Shown one piece after another: positions 7,827 to 17,278 of a stretch of 64,000 nucleotides of DNA. The stretch spans positions 310,001 through 374,000 of the forward strand of contig NZ_JAKMCS010000003.1 in the NCBI RefSeq assembly GCF_022662195.1. Direction: 5' to 3'. The first letter of the stretch is position 1. Each line of letters opens with the position of its first letter. A program made the translations under genes and the position numbers. The notes beneath the pieces were generated by a model. The model did not search any database and had not been told where the DNA came from. It saw only the letters and a list, made by a program, of their open reading frames with translations. This DNA comes from Aestuariivivens insulae (GTDB lineage: Bacteria > Bacteroidota > Bacteroidia > Flavobacteriales > Flavobacteriaceae).

Positions 7827-9380
7827 TTACAAATCAAACTTAATGCCCTGTGCTAAGGGTAAATCGGCAGTATAGTTTATGGTATTGGTCTGACGGCGCA
7901 TATAGACTTTCCAGGCATCTGACCCCGATTCGCGTCCGCCTCCAGTTTCTTTTTCCCCTCCAAAAGCACCACCTATTTCGGCACCAGAAGTTCCTATGTT
8001 TACATTAGCGATACCACAGTCCGATCCCGCATGCGACAAGAAACGCTCTGCTTCACGTAAGTTATTCGTCATTATGGCCGAAGACAAGCCTTGTGCCACT
8101 TCATTTTGAATCGCTATGGCATTTTCAACACCTCCGGAATATTTCAATAAATACAATACAGGAGCAAAGGTTTCGTGTTGTACAATCTTAAAATGTGGTT
8201 CTGCTTCTGCAATAGCTGGCTTCACATAACAACCACTTTCGTAGCCTTCTCCAGACAGCACGGCACCTTCAACTACTATATTACCTCCTTCTTCAACAAC
8301 CTGCTCTAAAGCAGCATTGTACATTCTTACGGCATCGACATCAATTAAAGGGCCTACATGATTGGTTTCATCTAGTGGATTACCTATACGCAATTGCTTA
8401 TAAGCATCAACTATAGCTAGTTTCACCTTATCGTAAATAGACTCATGGATAATCAATCTACGGGTACTTGTACAACGTTGCCCAGCGGTTCCTACAGCAC
8501 CAAAAACAGCACCAATAACCGTCATTTTTATATCGGCATCGGGTGTTACAATAATGGCATTATTACCACCTAGTTCCAACAAACTTTTACCTAAACGACC
8601 TGCAACTTCCTGGGCCACAATTTTACCCATTCTTGTAGATCCCGTCGCAGAGATTAAAGGTACTCTGGTGTCCTTAGTCATAAATTCACCTACTTTATAA
8701 TCGCCGTTTATTAAACAGGAAATCCCTTCCGGTAAATTGTTTGCGGCAAACACCTCGGCTGCTATATTTTGACAGGCCACACCACAAAGCGGTGTTTTTT
8801 CACTCGGTTTCCAAACACAAACATCACCACAAACCCATGCTAAAGCTGTGTTCCATGACCAAACGGCTACAGGAAAATTAAACGCCGAAATAATACCAAC
8901 CACCCCAAGCGGATGGTACTGCTCGTACATACGATGCCCTGGGCGTTCGCTATGCATAGTCAATCCGTGCAACTGACGTGATAACCCTACGGCAAAATCA
9001 CAAATATCAATCATTTCCTGTACTTCTCCCAAGCCTTCTTGATAGCTTTTTCCCATCTCATAAGACACCAACTTGCCCAGTGCCTCTTTCTTCTCCCGTA
9101 ATTTTTCACCAAACTGGCGTACAATCTCGCCTCTTTGAGGTGCTGGCATTAACCGCCATATTTTAAAAGCCGAAGTAGCAGCAGCCATAACCTGTTCATA
9201 ATCTGCTTTGGCAGTTGTTTTCACTTTACCTATCAGCTGTCCATCAACTGGTGAATAGCTTTCAATTAGTTCTCCGTTTGAAAAGTTATTTGAACCTGTT
9301 GAAGTTCCTTCATTTACTGCTTCTACCCCTAGTGTTTTTAATGCTAAGTCAATACCAAAATTGGTTGCTACTGTTTGCAT
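7827..9380 (-). CDS. Aldehyde dehydrogenase, ALDH7 type (aminoadipate-semialdehyde dehydrogenase-like)
   Basis: A 517-residue NAD(P)-dependent aldehyde dehydrogenase. Visible are the oxyanion Asn in ISAFNFPVAVWSWN, the cofactor loop STRMGKIVA, the general base Glu in LLELGGNN, the catalytic Cys in GTAGQRCTSTRR, and the late PVLYLLKY region. The combination of FNFPVAVWSWN, LELGGNNAIIV and GQRCTSTRRLIIHE, and the C-terminal GGEKETGGGRESGSDAWK, is typical of the ALDH7/antiquitin clade, which oxidises L-2-aminoadipate-6-semialdehyde in lysine breakdown. The physiological substrate is inferred from the clade, with no lysine-catabolic neighbours in view. It appears monocistronic. Confidence 0.92.
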   Translation of the reverse strand: MQTVATNFGIDLALKTLGVEAVNEGTSTGSNNFSNGELIESYSPVDGQLIGKVKTTAKADYEQVMAAATSAFKIWRLMPAPQRGEIVRQFGEKLREKKEALGKLVSYEMGKSYQEGLGEVQEMIDICDFAVGLSRQLHGLTMHSERPGHRMYEQYHPLGVVGIISAFNFPVAVWSWNTALAWVCGDVCVWKPSEKTPLCGVACQNIAAEVFAANNLPEGISCLINGDYKVGEFMTKDTRVPLISATGSTRMGKIVAQEVAGRLGKSLLELGGNNAIIVTPDADIKMTVIGAVFGAVGTAGQRCTSTRRLIIHESIYDKVKLAIVDAYKQLRIGNPLDETNHVGPLIDVDAVRMYNAALEQVVEEGGNIVVEGAVLSGEGYESGCYVKPAIAEAEPHFKIVQHETFAPVLYLLKYSGGVENAIAIQNEVAQGLSSAIMTNNLREAERFLSHAGSDCGIANVNIGTSGAEIGGAFGGEKETGGGRESGSDAWKVYMRRQTNTINYTADLPLAQGIKFDL

Positions 9381-9617
9381 GAATTATAGTTTTATTATTT
9401 AAATTGGAATTATTTGCGAATATAACAATAATAAGTTGATTTTACTGAAATTCATCAATGGTAAAATGACTAACTTTATGGCCGTTGAACCTTATAAAAT
9501 TTAGAAATGAAACATCCATTATTAAACTATATTCATAGCGAGAATGATAATTAGGATGTTACATACCTGCGCTGAGCTTGTCGAAGCGTGACTTTTGAAA
9601 AAAATAAATATTAACAC

Positions 9618-10673
9618 ATGAAACCTTACCTGTACTTCTTTATTGGCGTCTTACTTTTTATGTCCTGTAAGCATGAGAAAAAAACAACCTCAAACTTAAA
9701 TTCAGAAGAACCTAAAAAGGCTGAATTTTCTATAGTCATTCACGGTGGTGCTGGAACCATTTTAAAACAAAATATAACTCCAGAAAAGGAAATCGCCTAT
9801 CGGGAGACTTTGGAAAAGGCCATTCGAACAGGCTACGACATCCTAAAAAATGGAGGCAGTAGTTTAGATGCCGTTCAAAATACGATTAATGTTTTGGAAG
9901 ATTCACCGCTTTTTAATGCAGGAAAAGGTGCTGTTTTTACACATGAGGGCACTAACGAGCACGATGCCTCTATTATGGATGGAAAGACAATAAATGCAGG
10001 GGCATCAGCAGGTACCACAACCGTAAAAAACCCTATCAATTTGGCTAGGACCGTGATGGACAATTCCCCCCATGTGTTGCTTTCGGGCAAAGGGGCCGAA
10101 CAGTTTGCCAAAGCACAAGGGCTGGAGATTGTTGATCCTAGTTATTTTTATACAGAAAACCGCTTTAAATCCCTTCAAAAAATTAAAGAACAAGAGCAAT
10201 CGAAATTAGACCACGATACCAAAATATCGTTTTATGATGCCGATATCAAAGATTCTAAATTTGGTACCGTGGGCTGTGTTGCTTTAGACAAGCATGGTAA
10301 TTTAGCTGCCGGAACCTCCACTGGTGGCATGACCAACAAGCGTTGGGGGCGTATTGGCGATTCGCCCATAATTGGTGCTGGCACTTATGCCAATAACAAT
10401 ACCTGTGCCGTGTCGAGTACGGGTTGGGGTGAATATTTTATACGTGCTTTGGTGGCCCATGACATTTCGGCTCTTATGGAATACAAGGGCCTGACTTTAC
10501 AAGAGGCCTCAAAAGAAGTGATTCAAAAAAAACTGACCAAACTAGGGGGCACGGGAGGCATTATTGCCATAGACCAATATGGCAATATGGTTATGGAATT
10601 CAATACCGCTGGAATGTACCGGGCTTCTATGAACAATAAAGGTGAATTGTACATTGGCTTATACAAAGACTAG
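9618..10673 (+). CDS. Isoaspartyl peptidase/L-asparaginase lipoprotein
   Basis: A 351-residue plant-type asparaginase of the Ntn-hydrolase superfamily. The precursor would autocleave before Thr217, seen in KFGTVGCVALDKHGN, to give alpha and beta subunits. AGTSTGGMTNKRWGRIGDSP supplies the substrate-binding Arg/Asp, and FSIVIHGGAGTI is the family N-terminal strand. MKPYLYFFIGVLLFMSC is a lipoprotein leader with Cys17, so it should sit in the periplasm, anchored to a membrane. It hydrolyses isoaspartyl dipeptides and asparagine. The 130-bp gap to the next gene leaves co-transcription open. Confidence 0.94.
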   Translation: MKPYLYFFIGVLLFMSCKHEKKTTSNLNSEEPKKAEFSIVIHGGAGTILKQNITPEKEIAYRETLEKAIRTGYDILKNGGSSLDAVQNTINVLEDSPLFNAGKGAVFTHEGTNEHDASIMDGKTINAGASAGTTTVKNPINLARTVMDNSPHVLLSGKGAEQFAKAQGLEIVDPSYFYTENRFKSLQKIKEQEQSKLDHDTKISFYDADIKDSKFGTVGCVALDKHGNLAAGTSTGGMTNKRWGRIGDSPIIGAGTYANNNTCAVSSTGWGEYFIRALVAHDISALMEYKGLTLQEASKEVIQKKLTKLGGTGGIIAIDQYGNMVMEFNTAGMYRASMNNKGELYIGLYKD

Positions 10674-10802
10674 TACCTTATAACTTTAAGAGTAATTTAA
10701 CAAGTAGCCCAAATCTAAAGATGGAAAAATTAACGTAGTTTTAATACGGAATTCACTTACGTTTACCTTTTAAGTTTAATTTTTACAAAAACCCATCAAG
10801 CC

Positions 10803-13800
10803 ATGCCCATACAAAAGCTTTTCCTAGTCGTATGTATTGCCTTCTTAGCAATATCCTGTAAAAAGAAAGACACCGAAACCGACAACCTTTTTAAGTTCAG
10901 GGATTATATTAGTTACACCACATCTGGAATGGTTTCTGTTGCAAGTCCAATACAAATTAGCTTGACAAACGAAGTTCAAGGCTGGACAACAGGCGACACC
11001 TTAACCGACAAACTGGTTACCATAAAACCTTCTACAGAAGGCACACTAACCGTGACCAATACTCATACGCTTGTTTTTACGCCCAACGAACATTTGGAGC
11101 CCAACACCGAATATACGGTTAAGGTAAAACTTAATGCTATTTATAAAAATATCCCGAAGGGCTACGAAAATTACACCTTTCAATTTAAGACCATCACTCC
11201 CAATTTCAATGTTGTTACCCAAAGTTTACAATCGTACAACAAGGATTGGCAATATATTGAAGGCCTTATTAAATCGGCAGACCTTATTTCAATCGATGAT
11301 GCCAAACTTTTGGTAGAAGCCTCACAAAATAACCAAAAGCTAAATCTTGTTTTTAATGAATTGAATGACCATGCCAAGGTTTTCGAATTTAAAATAGACA
11401 GCATTAACAGAACGGCTGAGGATAGTGAAATCTTGGTGAAATGGGACGGAAAGGCCATAAAAGCTTCAAATAAAGGTAAAAATACGATTGCCATTCCCAG
11501 TAAAAACAATTTCACCATTACCGAAGTAAATGTCATCCAATTACCAGAACAATACCTGTCCATCAACTTTTCAGATCCCTTAAAAAAACAGCAAAATTTT
11601 GATGGTTTAGTATCCATTCAGGGTGTGCAGCATCCAAAATATGTGGTTGATGGCAATGTACTTAAAGTATATCCAGACACCAAATTGGTAGGCAACATAC
11701 AGGTTGATGTATTTCAGGGCATAAAAAACACCGAAGATTATAAACTCAAAAAACCGTTTTCTGAAACGATTGCCTTTGAAGATTTAAAACCTCAAGTACG
11801 CTTGGTCAATAGCGGAACTATTTTACCAAATTCCGAAGAACTGAAATTCAATTTCGAAGCGGTGAACTTGAGTGCCGTAGACGTACGCATCATTAAAATT
11901 TTTGAAGATAATATCCTTCAATTTTTACAGGATAACAGCCTTAACAGCAGCAACAGTTATGATATTAAAAAAGTGGGGCGCCGCATTGCCAAACAAACCA
12001 TTACCTTACAGACCCCCGCCGAAAATTTAGGAAAATGGAAAGCTTACAGTATCGATCTGTCTAAATTCTTTACGGCAGACCCCGGAGCCATTTACCGTGT
12101 GGAGCTAAGCTTTAACAAAAGTTATTCGTTATACAATTGTGACGCCAATCAAATTTCTGAAAATGATGATTACGACAACTATTATGATGAGGAATTTGAA
12201 GAAGGGTCTGGCGATACCAGTTATACTGAAGATGACGAATTACGTGAAGAAGCCTACTGGGACAATCTCCTCTATCGCTATAAAAATTACACATATAATT
12301 GGCGTGAAGAGAACAACCCATGCCACGATGCCTATTACAACGAAAACAGGATAGTATCACAAAACCTACTGGCTTCAAACCTTGGGGTAATTGCTAAACA
12401 GGGCACCAACAATTCCTATTATTTTGCAGTCACCAACATTTTAAACACCAATCCCGAGGCCAATGCCAAAGTGGCCCTATATAACTATCAGCAACAAGAA
12501 TTAGCCAGCAGAATGACTGATGAACAAGGGTTGACTTTAATCGATTTAGATAAAAAAGCTGCCTTTGCCATCGTTTCAAAAGGCAACAACAATACTTACA
12601 TTAAGCTTCATGATGGCAATACATTATCGTTAAGCAAATTTGATGTATCCGGAAACAAACTACAACGCGGACTTAAAGGCTATATTTATGGCGAGCGCGG
12701 GGTGTGGCGCCCAGGAGACACACTTCATCTTACTTTTATGCTCAATGACAAAGCCAACAAACTGCCCAAAGGACACCCAGTTAAAATGGAAATCACAGAT
12801 CCCAACGGGAAACTAGTGTATAAAAACATAACCAGTGATAACCTTAACAATTTTTACAAGTTTATAGTACCTACTTCAGCCGAGGATAAAACCGGGAATT
12901 ACAATGCCAAAGTATCGGTAGGCGGGGCGACCTTTAACAAAACCCTAAAAATTGAAACCGTAAAGCCCAATAGATTAAAAATTAAAATCGATTTTGAAAA
13001 CGATGTCCTAACTAACAACGAACCTTTAAAAGGCAAACTCGATGTAAAGTGGCTCCATGGTGCAGTAGCAAAGAACCTAAAAGCCGAAGTTAAAGCAAAA
13101 TTCAGTACCTCGCACACTGGGTTTAAAAACTATAAGGACTATATCTTTAATGATCCTACCCGTAATTTTAAGACTGAAGATATTAATGTGTTTGAAGGAA
13201 ACATTAATGAAGAAGGCATTGCCAACATTAACAACAAACTAACTGTAGGCAAAAATGCTCCAGGCATGTTAAATGTTCAGTTTTTGGTTAGGGCTTTCGA
13301 AAGCGGAGGTGACTTTTCCATAGATGCCTTCACCAAAAAATATGCCCCCTATAGCACTTTTGTGGGGTTACGCTCACCTAAGGGCAATGCTTATGGCTCT
13401 TATTTTACAGACGAAAACCAAACCTTTGATGTTGTCGTGGTGGATGCCCAAGGAAAACCTGTAAAACGCGATAATCTAGAAGTTAAAATCTATAAAGTAG
13501 AATGGCGCTGGTGGTGGAATTCCTCTTACGACGATCTGTCGAGTTACGTATCCAGTAATTACCATAGACCTTATTTAAGTCGAAAAATAAGCACCAATAC
13601 CCAAGGTATGGCCAATCTAAACATTAACATTCCAAACGAAGACCGCGGACGCTACCTTATTAGAATCATAGATCCCGTAAGTGGTCATGCTACAGGGCGT
13701 ACGGCCTATTTCTATAAAAACTGGTGGCAGAATGCTTCTTCGGCCAATAAAGATGCCGCAAAAATGTTAATCTTTTCAGCCGACAAAGAACAATATCAAG

Positions 13801-16364
13801 TAGGGGAAACGGCCAAAGTTACCTTTCAGTCCAGTAGTGAGGGTAGAGCTTTGGTTAGCATAGAAAACGGCACAGAAGTTTTGGATTTCAAATGGGTGAA
13901 AACACAACTGGGTGAAACTACTGTAACTATTCCCGTAACCTCAGAAATGGCGCCAAATGTATTTATCAATATCTCCCTATTACAACCCCATGCCATGACC
14001 GCCAACGATTTACCCATACGTTTGTTCGGTGTTATCCCTATAATGGTTGAAGACCCCAATACCAGATTGGAACCTCAACTTAAAATGCCGAGTGTTTTAC
14101 GTCCAAAGGAAACCTTCAAAGTAACCGTTTCTGAAAAAAGCAATAAGCCCATGACCTATACTATAGCCATGGTAGAAGAAGGGCTATTGGATTTAACTCG
14201 ATTTAAAACCCCTAATGCCTGGAACGCCTTTTATGCACGGGAAGCCCTAGGTGTAAAAACTTGGGATGTTTTCGATGATGTTATTGGCGCCTATTCGGGC
14301 AGTATAGACCAAGTCTTTGCTATTGGCGGTGATGGAAGCGCTACAGCGGGAAAAAACAAAAAAGCCAATAGGTTTAAACCTGTAGTAACCTACTTGGGTC
14401 CGTTTGAACTAAAAGCTGGAGATAAAGTATCACATACCTTAAAAATGCCCAACTATATTGGAGCCGTTAGAACTATGGTGGTTGCCGGTAACCCAGAGCA
14501 CGAAGCCTATGGCAGTACCGACAAATCTGTTGAAGTTAAAAAACCCTTAATGGTATTAGCATCACTGCCACGAAAATTAAGCCCTGGTGAAACAGTAACA
14601 CTCCCCGTAACCATTTTTGCGATGGAAAACAAAGTAAAAAATGTTACAGTATCGCTAAAACTGAGTAACGGTATTTCGGTAGTTGGCGACTCCAAAAAAT
14701 CCCTAAGCTTCACAAAACCCGATGAGCAAATGGCCTATTTTGAATTGGACGTTAGTAAAGCCAAAGGCATCAATACCGTAGAGGTAATCGCTTCAGGCCA
14801 TGGTGAACAATCGACTTACAAAGTCGAATTGGATGTAGTTAACCCCAACCCAATAACTTCAAAAGCCATAGACCACACTTTAAATGCTAAAACGAAAGGT
14901 TCACTAGAATTTTCAACCTTTGGTGTAGATGGTACCAATAGTGCGACGGTGGAGTTTTCAACCTTACCGCCTATGGATTTTTCAGGGCGTTTGGCATACC
15001 TCATCCAATATCCGCATGGTTGCGTGGAACAAACCACATCCAGTGTGTTTCCCCAGTTATTTTTAAGCGATATTTTCGATTTAACCCAAGACAAAAAGCA
15101 AAGAATACAAACCAATATTGAAAACGGTATTAAGCGCTTGGCCCATTTTCAGCAGCCCAATGGAGGCATGAGCTATTGGATGGGAGAAAACTCAACTAAC
15201 GATTGGGGCACCAGTTATGCCGGTCACTTTATGATTGAAGCCGAAAAGAAAGGCTTTGCCTTACCCTTAACTTTTAAAAGCAATTGGTTACGTTATCAAA
15301 AAGAAGCAGCAAGTAATTGGCGCCCTAGTTATAGACGTTACCATTCCGATTTGGCCCAAGCCTATAGATTATACACTTTGGCCTTGGCAGGAAGTCCAGA
15401 TTTAGCTGCCATGAACCGCCTAAGGGAGTTTAGTGAAATTTCCAATGAAGCCAAATGGCGCTTGGCCGCTGCTTATGCCCTAGCAGGACAGCAAGAAGCC
15501 AGTGATGCCATTTCGAAATTAGCTAATATTGATTTCAAACCGGTTAAAAACAATTATTATACCTATGGCTCTGTAGACCGCAACCGCGCCATGGCTTTAG
15601 AAACGATGGTGCTTACCAAAAACCCAAAAACAAGGAAACTCGCCGAATACATTGCCAAAGATTTATCCAGCAATCGTTGGATGAGCACCCAAACCACCGC
15701 TTATAGCTTATTGGCTATGGCTAAAACGGTCAATACCAATGGCGGTAAATCCTTAAATTTAAGCTATGCCATTAATGGTAATACAGAAACCATTAACACC
15801 AAAAACGCCATTGCCCAACGTGAATTAAACATTATGGAAGGCAGCAATATATTAACGTTTACCAATAATGGCGATAACATTATCTATGTTCATGTTTTAA
15901 ATTCGGGTAAATTACCATTAGGCAAAGAATTAACAGAACAACGTGGCTTGAGTGTTTCTGTAAGTTACTCTGATTTAAACGGCAATAAACTTGATATCTC
16001 TAAGCTCATGCAAGGACAGGATTTTGTAGCTAACGTAAACGTAAGCAATCTTAAAGATGAAGCTGTAAACGATGTAGCCTTAACCCAAGTTTTTCCGTCT
16101 GGATGGGAAATTGTCAACACCCGATTCACCGATTTTGGAGATACTACTACGAGTACAGCACGCTATACGGACATTAGGGACGATCGCGTTAATTTTTATT
16201 TCGATTTGGATAAAAAAGGCAAGAACAGCACCAAAACCTTTAACATAATGCTTAATGCTTCATATCTAGGAAAGTATTATTTGCCAGGCACACAAGTCGA
16301 AGCCATGTACGACAATGATTATTTGGTTAGGACCAAAGGACAATGGATAACTGTTGAAAAATAA
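10803..16364 (+). CDS. Bacterial alpha-2-macroglobulin, thioester type
   Basis: An 1853-residue lipoprotein (leader MPIQKLFLVVCIAFLAISC) of the bacterial alpha-2-macroglobulin family, which traps proteases in the periplasm as a proposed defence against host or competitor enzymes. It has a bacterial Ig-like N-terminal region, macroglobulin domains with the signature GLKGYIYGERGVWRPGDTLH at about residue 625, an insertion very rich in Asp, Glu and Tyr at about 455-515, the A2M core from about 1190, and the thioester motif CVEQ with Cys1407 in YPHGCVEQTTS. The Gly of eukaryotic CGEQ is replaced, as it is in E. coli YfhM (CLEQ). A C-terminal receptor-like domain follows. The gene for PBP1C follows, which is the known yfhM-pbpC pairing, but here 0.9 kb of repeats and an endonuclease gene lie in between. 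Confidence 0.95.
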   Translation: MPIQKLFLVVCIAFLAISCKKKDTETDNLFKFRDYISYTTSGMVSVASPIQISLTNEVQGWTTGDTLTDKLVTIKPSTEGTLTVTNTHTLVFTPNEHLEPNTEYTVKVKLNAIYKNIPKGYENYTFQFKTITPNFNVVTQSLQSYNKDWQYIEGLIKSADLISIDDAKLLVEASQNNQKLNLVFNELNDHAKVFEFKIDSINRTAEDSEILVKWDGKAIKASNKGKNTIAIPSKNNFTITEVNVIQLPEQYLSINFSDPLKKQQNFDGLVSIQGVQHPKYVVDGNVLKVYPDTKLVGNIQVDVFQGIKNTEDYKLKKPFSETIAFEDLKPQVRLVNSGTILPNSEELKFNFEAVNLSAVDVRIIKIFEDNILQFLQDNSLNSSNSYDIKKVGRRIAKQTITLQTPAENLGKWKAYSIDLSKFFTADPGAIYRVELSFNKSYSLYNCDANQISENDDYDNYYDEEFEEGSGDTSYTEDDELREEAYWDNLLYRYKNYTYNWREENNPCHDAYYNENRIVSQNLLASNLGVIAKQGTNNSYYFAVTNILNTNPEANAKVALYNYQQQELASRMTDEQGLTLIDLDKKAAFAIVSKGNNNTYIKLHDGNTLSLSKFDVSGNKLQRGLKGYIYGERGVWRPGDTLHLTFMLNDKANKLPKGHPVKMEITDPNGKLVYKNITSDNLNNFYKFIVPTSAEDKTGNYNAKVSVGGATFNKTLKIETVKPNRLKIKIDFENDVLTNNEPLKGKLDVKWLHGAVAKNLKAEVKAKFSTSHTGFKNYKDYIFNDPTRNFKTEDINVFEGNINEEGIANINNKLTVGKNAPGMLNVQFLVRAFESGGDFSIDAFTKKYAPYSTFVGLRSPKGNAYGSYFTDENQTFDVVVVDAQGKPVKRDNLEVKIYKVEWRWWWNSSYDDLSSYVSSNYHRPYLSRKISTNTQGMANLNINIPNEDRGRYLIRIIDPVSGHATGRTAYFYKNWWQNASSANKDAAKMLIFSADKEQYQVGETAKVTFQSSSEGRALVSIENGTEVLDFKWVKTQLGETTVTIPVTSEMAPNVFINISLLQPHAMTANDLPIRLFGVIPIMVEDPNTRLEPQLKMPSVLRPKETFKVTVSEKSNKPMTYTIAMVEEGLLDLTRFKTPNAWNAFYAREALGVKTWDVFDDVIGAYSGSIDQVFAIGGDGSATAGKNKKANRFKPVVTYLGPFELKAGDKVSHTLKMPNYIGAVRTMVVAGNPEHEAYGSTDKSVEVKKPLMVLASLPRKLSPGETVTLPVTIFAMENKVKNVTVSLKLSNGISVVGDSKKSLSFTKPDEQMAYFELDVSKAKGINTVEVIASGHGEQSTYKVELDVVNPNPITSKAIDHTLNAKTKGSLEFSTFGVDGTNSATVEFSTLPPMDFSGRLAYLIQYPHGCVEQTTSSVFPQLFLSDIFDLTQDKKQRIQTNIENGIKRLAHFQQPNGGMSYWMGENSTNDWGTSYAGHFMIEAEKKGFALPLTFKSNWLRYQKEAASNWRPSYRRYHSDLAQAYRLYTLALAGSPDLAAMNRLREFSEISNEAKWRLAAAYALAGQQEASDAISKLANIDFKPVKNNYYTYGSVDRNRAMALETMVLTKNPKTRKLAEYIAKDLSSNRWMSTQTTAYSLLAMAKTVNTNGGKSLNLSYAINGNTETINTKNAIAQRELNIMEGSNILTFTNNGDNIIYVHVLNSGKLPLGKELTEQRGLSVSVSYSDLNGNKLDISKLMQGQDFVANVNVSNLKDEAVNDVALTQVFPSGWEIVNTRFTDFGDTTTSTARYTDIRDDRVNFYFDLDKKGKNSTKTFNIMLNASYLGKYYLPGTQVEAMYDNDYLVRTKGQWITVEK

Positions 16365-16368
16365 ATTA

Positions 16369-16703
16369 ACCACCTCGTCTTCCTTTAAAAGAGGAAAATT
16401 TTAAGCCTGCACCAACTCCTTCCCTTAGCAAGGGAAGGTGGATTTGATTTCCGGTGGCTGAGCACTCGTCTGCCGGACGGGCAGGTAGCCGAAGTCAAGA
16501 AATCAAATATGGAAGGGTTATTAAAGAATAAACAAACCACCTCGTCTCTGGTTTCTTGTATGAAACCAGAGCCACTCCTCCTTAAAAAGGAGGAGAGTTA
16601 TAAATCAACATTAACTAATTTCTTTAAAGGGGAGCGAATTGTAGGCTAGCTTAAACCAACTCCTTCCCTTTTAAAGGGAAGGTGCCCGCAGGGCGGAAGG
16701 GTT
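16369..16703 (+). repeat. Flavobacterial intergenic hairpin repeats, two A/B unit pairs
   Basis: Two kinds of unit alternate. A units (16369-16400 and 16536-16596) start ACCACCTCGTC and, where intact, continue with a variable 9-bp stem, GCCACTCCTCCTT and an AAGGAGGAG arm. In the second copy the stem is TCTGGTTTC/GAAACCAGA (16547-16555 and 16562-16570) with a 6-nt loop; the first copy is degenerate. B units (16411-16519 and 16655-16703) have AACTCCTTCCCTT...AAGGGAAGGTG, a variable stem (ATTTGATTTC/GAAATCAAAT in the first) and GGAAGGGTTA. The first A unit begins within bases of the alpha-2-macroglobulin stop codon. Confidence 0.85.
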
Positions 16704-16716
16704 AAAAACAAAAACC

Positions 16717-17079
16717 ATGAACAACAAAATCCATAATCGCAAACATTTGGAAGAAAGGAGAAAAGAATTACGCAACAACTTGACTTCAGCCGAAGCCACA
16801 TTATGGAAATCATTGCAACGTAAACAATTAAAAGGCAGAAAATTTAGAAGACAGCATAGCATTAAAAATTATATAGTAGATTTTTATTGTGCCTCCGAAC
16901 AGTTAATCATAGAACTCGATGGAGCAATTCATTTGGATTTCGCACAACAAGATTATGATTATGAACGTACCCTCATCTTGGAAAATTCAGGATTTAAAGT
17001 GCTACGGTTTGAAAACAAAATGATATTTGAAAATTTAACTGAAGTCTTAGAAGAAATTGCTAGACATTTTAAAGAATAA
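16717..17079 (+). CDS. DUF559 endonuclease-domain protein
   Basis: A 120-residue protein of the DUF559 family, whose fold is that of very-short-patch-repair-like restriction endonucleases. It shows the family start HLEERRKELRNNLTSAEATLW, the basic LKGRKFRRQHSIKNYIVDFYC, where the Asp of VDFYC is a metal-site candidate, the IIELDGAIH motif with Glu and Asp, and VLRFENKMIFEN near the end. It is present between two blocks of intergenic hairpin repeats: a B unit ends 13 bp before the ATG and an A unit begins 4 bp after the stop. The function is unknown; the setting suggests it travels with, or acts on, the repeats. Confidence 0.9.
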   Translation: MNNKIHNRKHLEERRKELRNNLTSAEATLWKSLQRKQLKGRKFRRQHSIKNYIVDFYCASEQLIIELDGAIHLDFAQQDYDYERTLILENSGFKVLRFENKMIFENLTEVLEEIARHFKE

Positions 17080-17083
17080 ATTA

Positions 17084-17269
17084 ACCACCTCGTCTTCATC
17101 CCATCATACTGGGATGAAGCCACTCCTCCTTAAATAAGGAGGGGATTTGAAATAAATCAACAAACACAACTCCTTCCCGGTCATTAAGCTTGTCGAAATG
17201 AAGGGAAGGTGAATTTGATTTTGGTGACTGAGCGTACCCGAAGTCAAGAAATCAAAGACGGAAGGGTTA
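17084..17269 (+). repeat. Flavobacterial intergenic hairpin repeats, third A/B unit pair
   Basis: An A unit (17084-17144) with the variable stem TTCATCCCA/TGGGATGAA (17095-17103 and 17110-17118, 6-nt loop) is followed by a B unit (17166-17269). The B unit carries an extra segment with AAGCTTGTCGAA inside its first arm and ends GACGGAAGGGTTA. The block reaches to 10 bp before the pbpC start codon. Confidence 0.85.
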
Positions 17270-17278
17270 ATAAAAACA

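Noticed and set aside
12112-12378. Open frames on both strands inside the alpha-2-macroglobulin gene.
   Set aside because: They are shadows of the Asp/Tyr-rich insertion and have no start signals or domain resemblance.
15012-15030. Possible loss of the alpha-2-macroglobulin thioester because CVEQ is not CGEQ.
   Set aside because: The reacting Cys and Gln are both present, and the second position is also non-Gly in E. coli YfhM (CLEQ).
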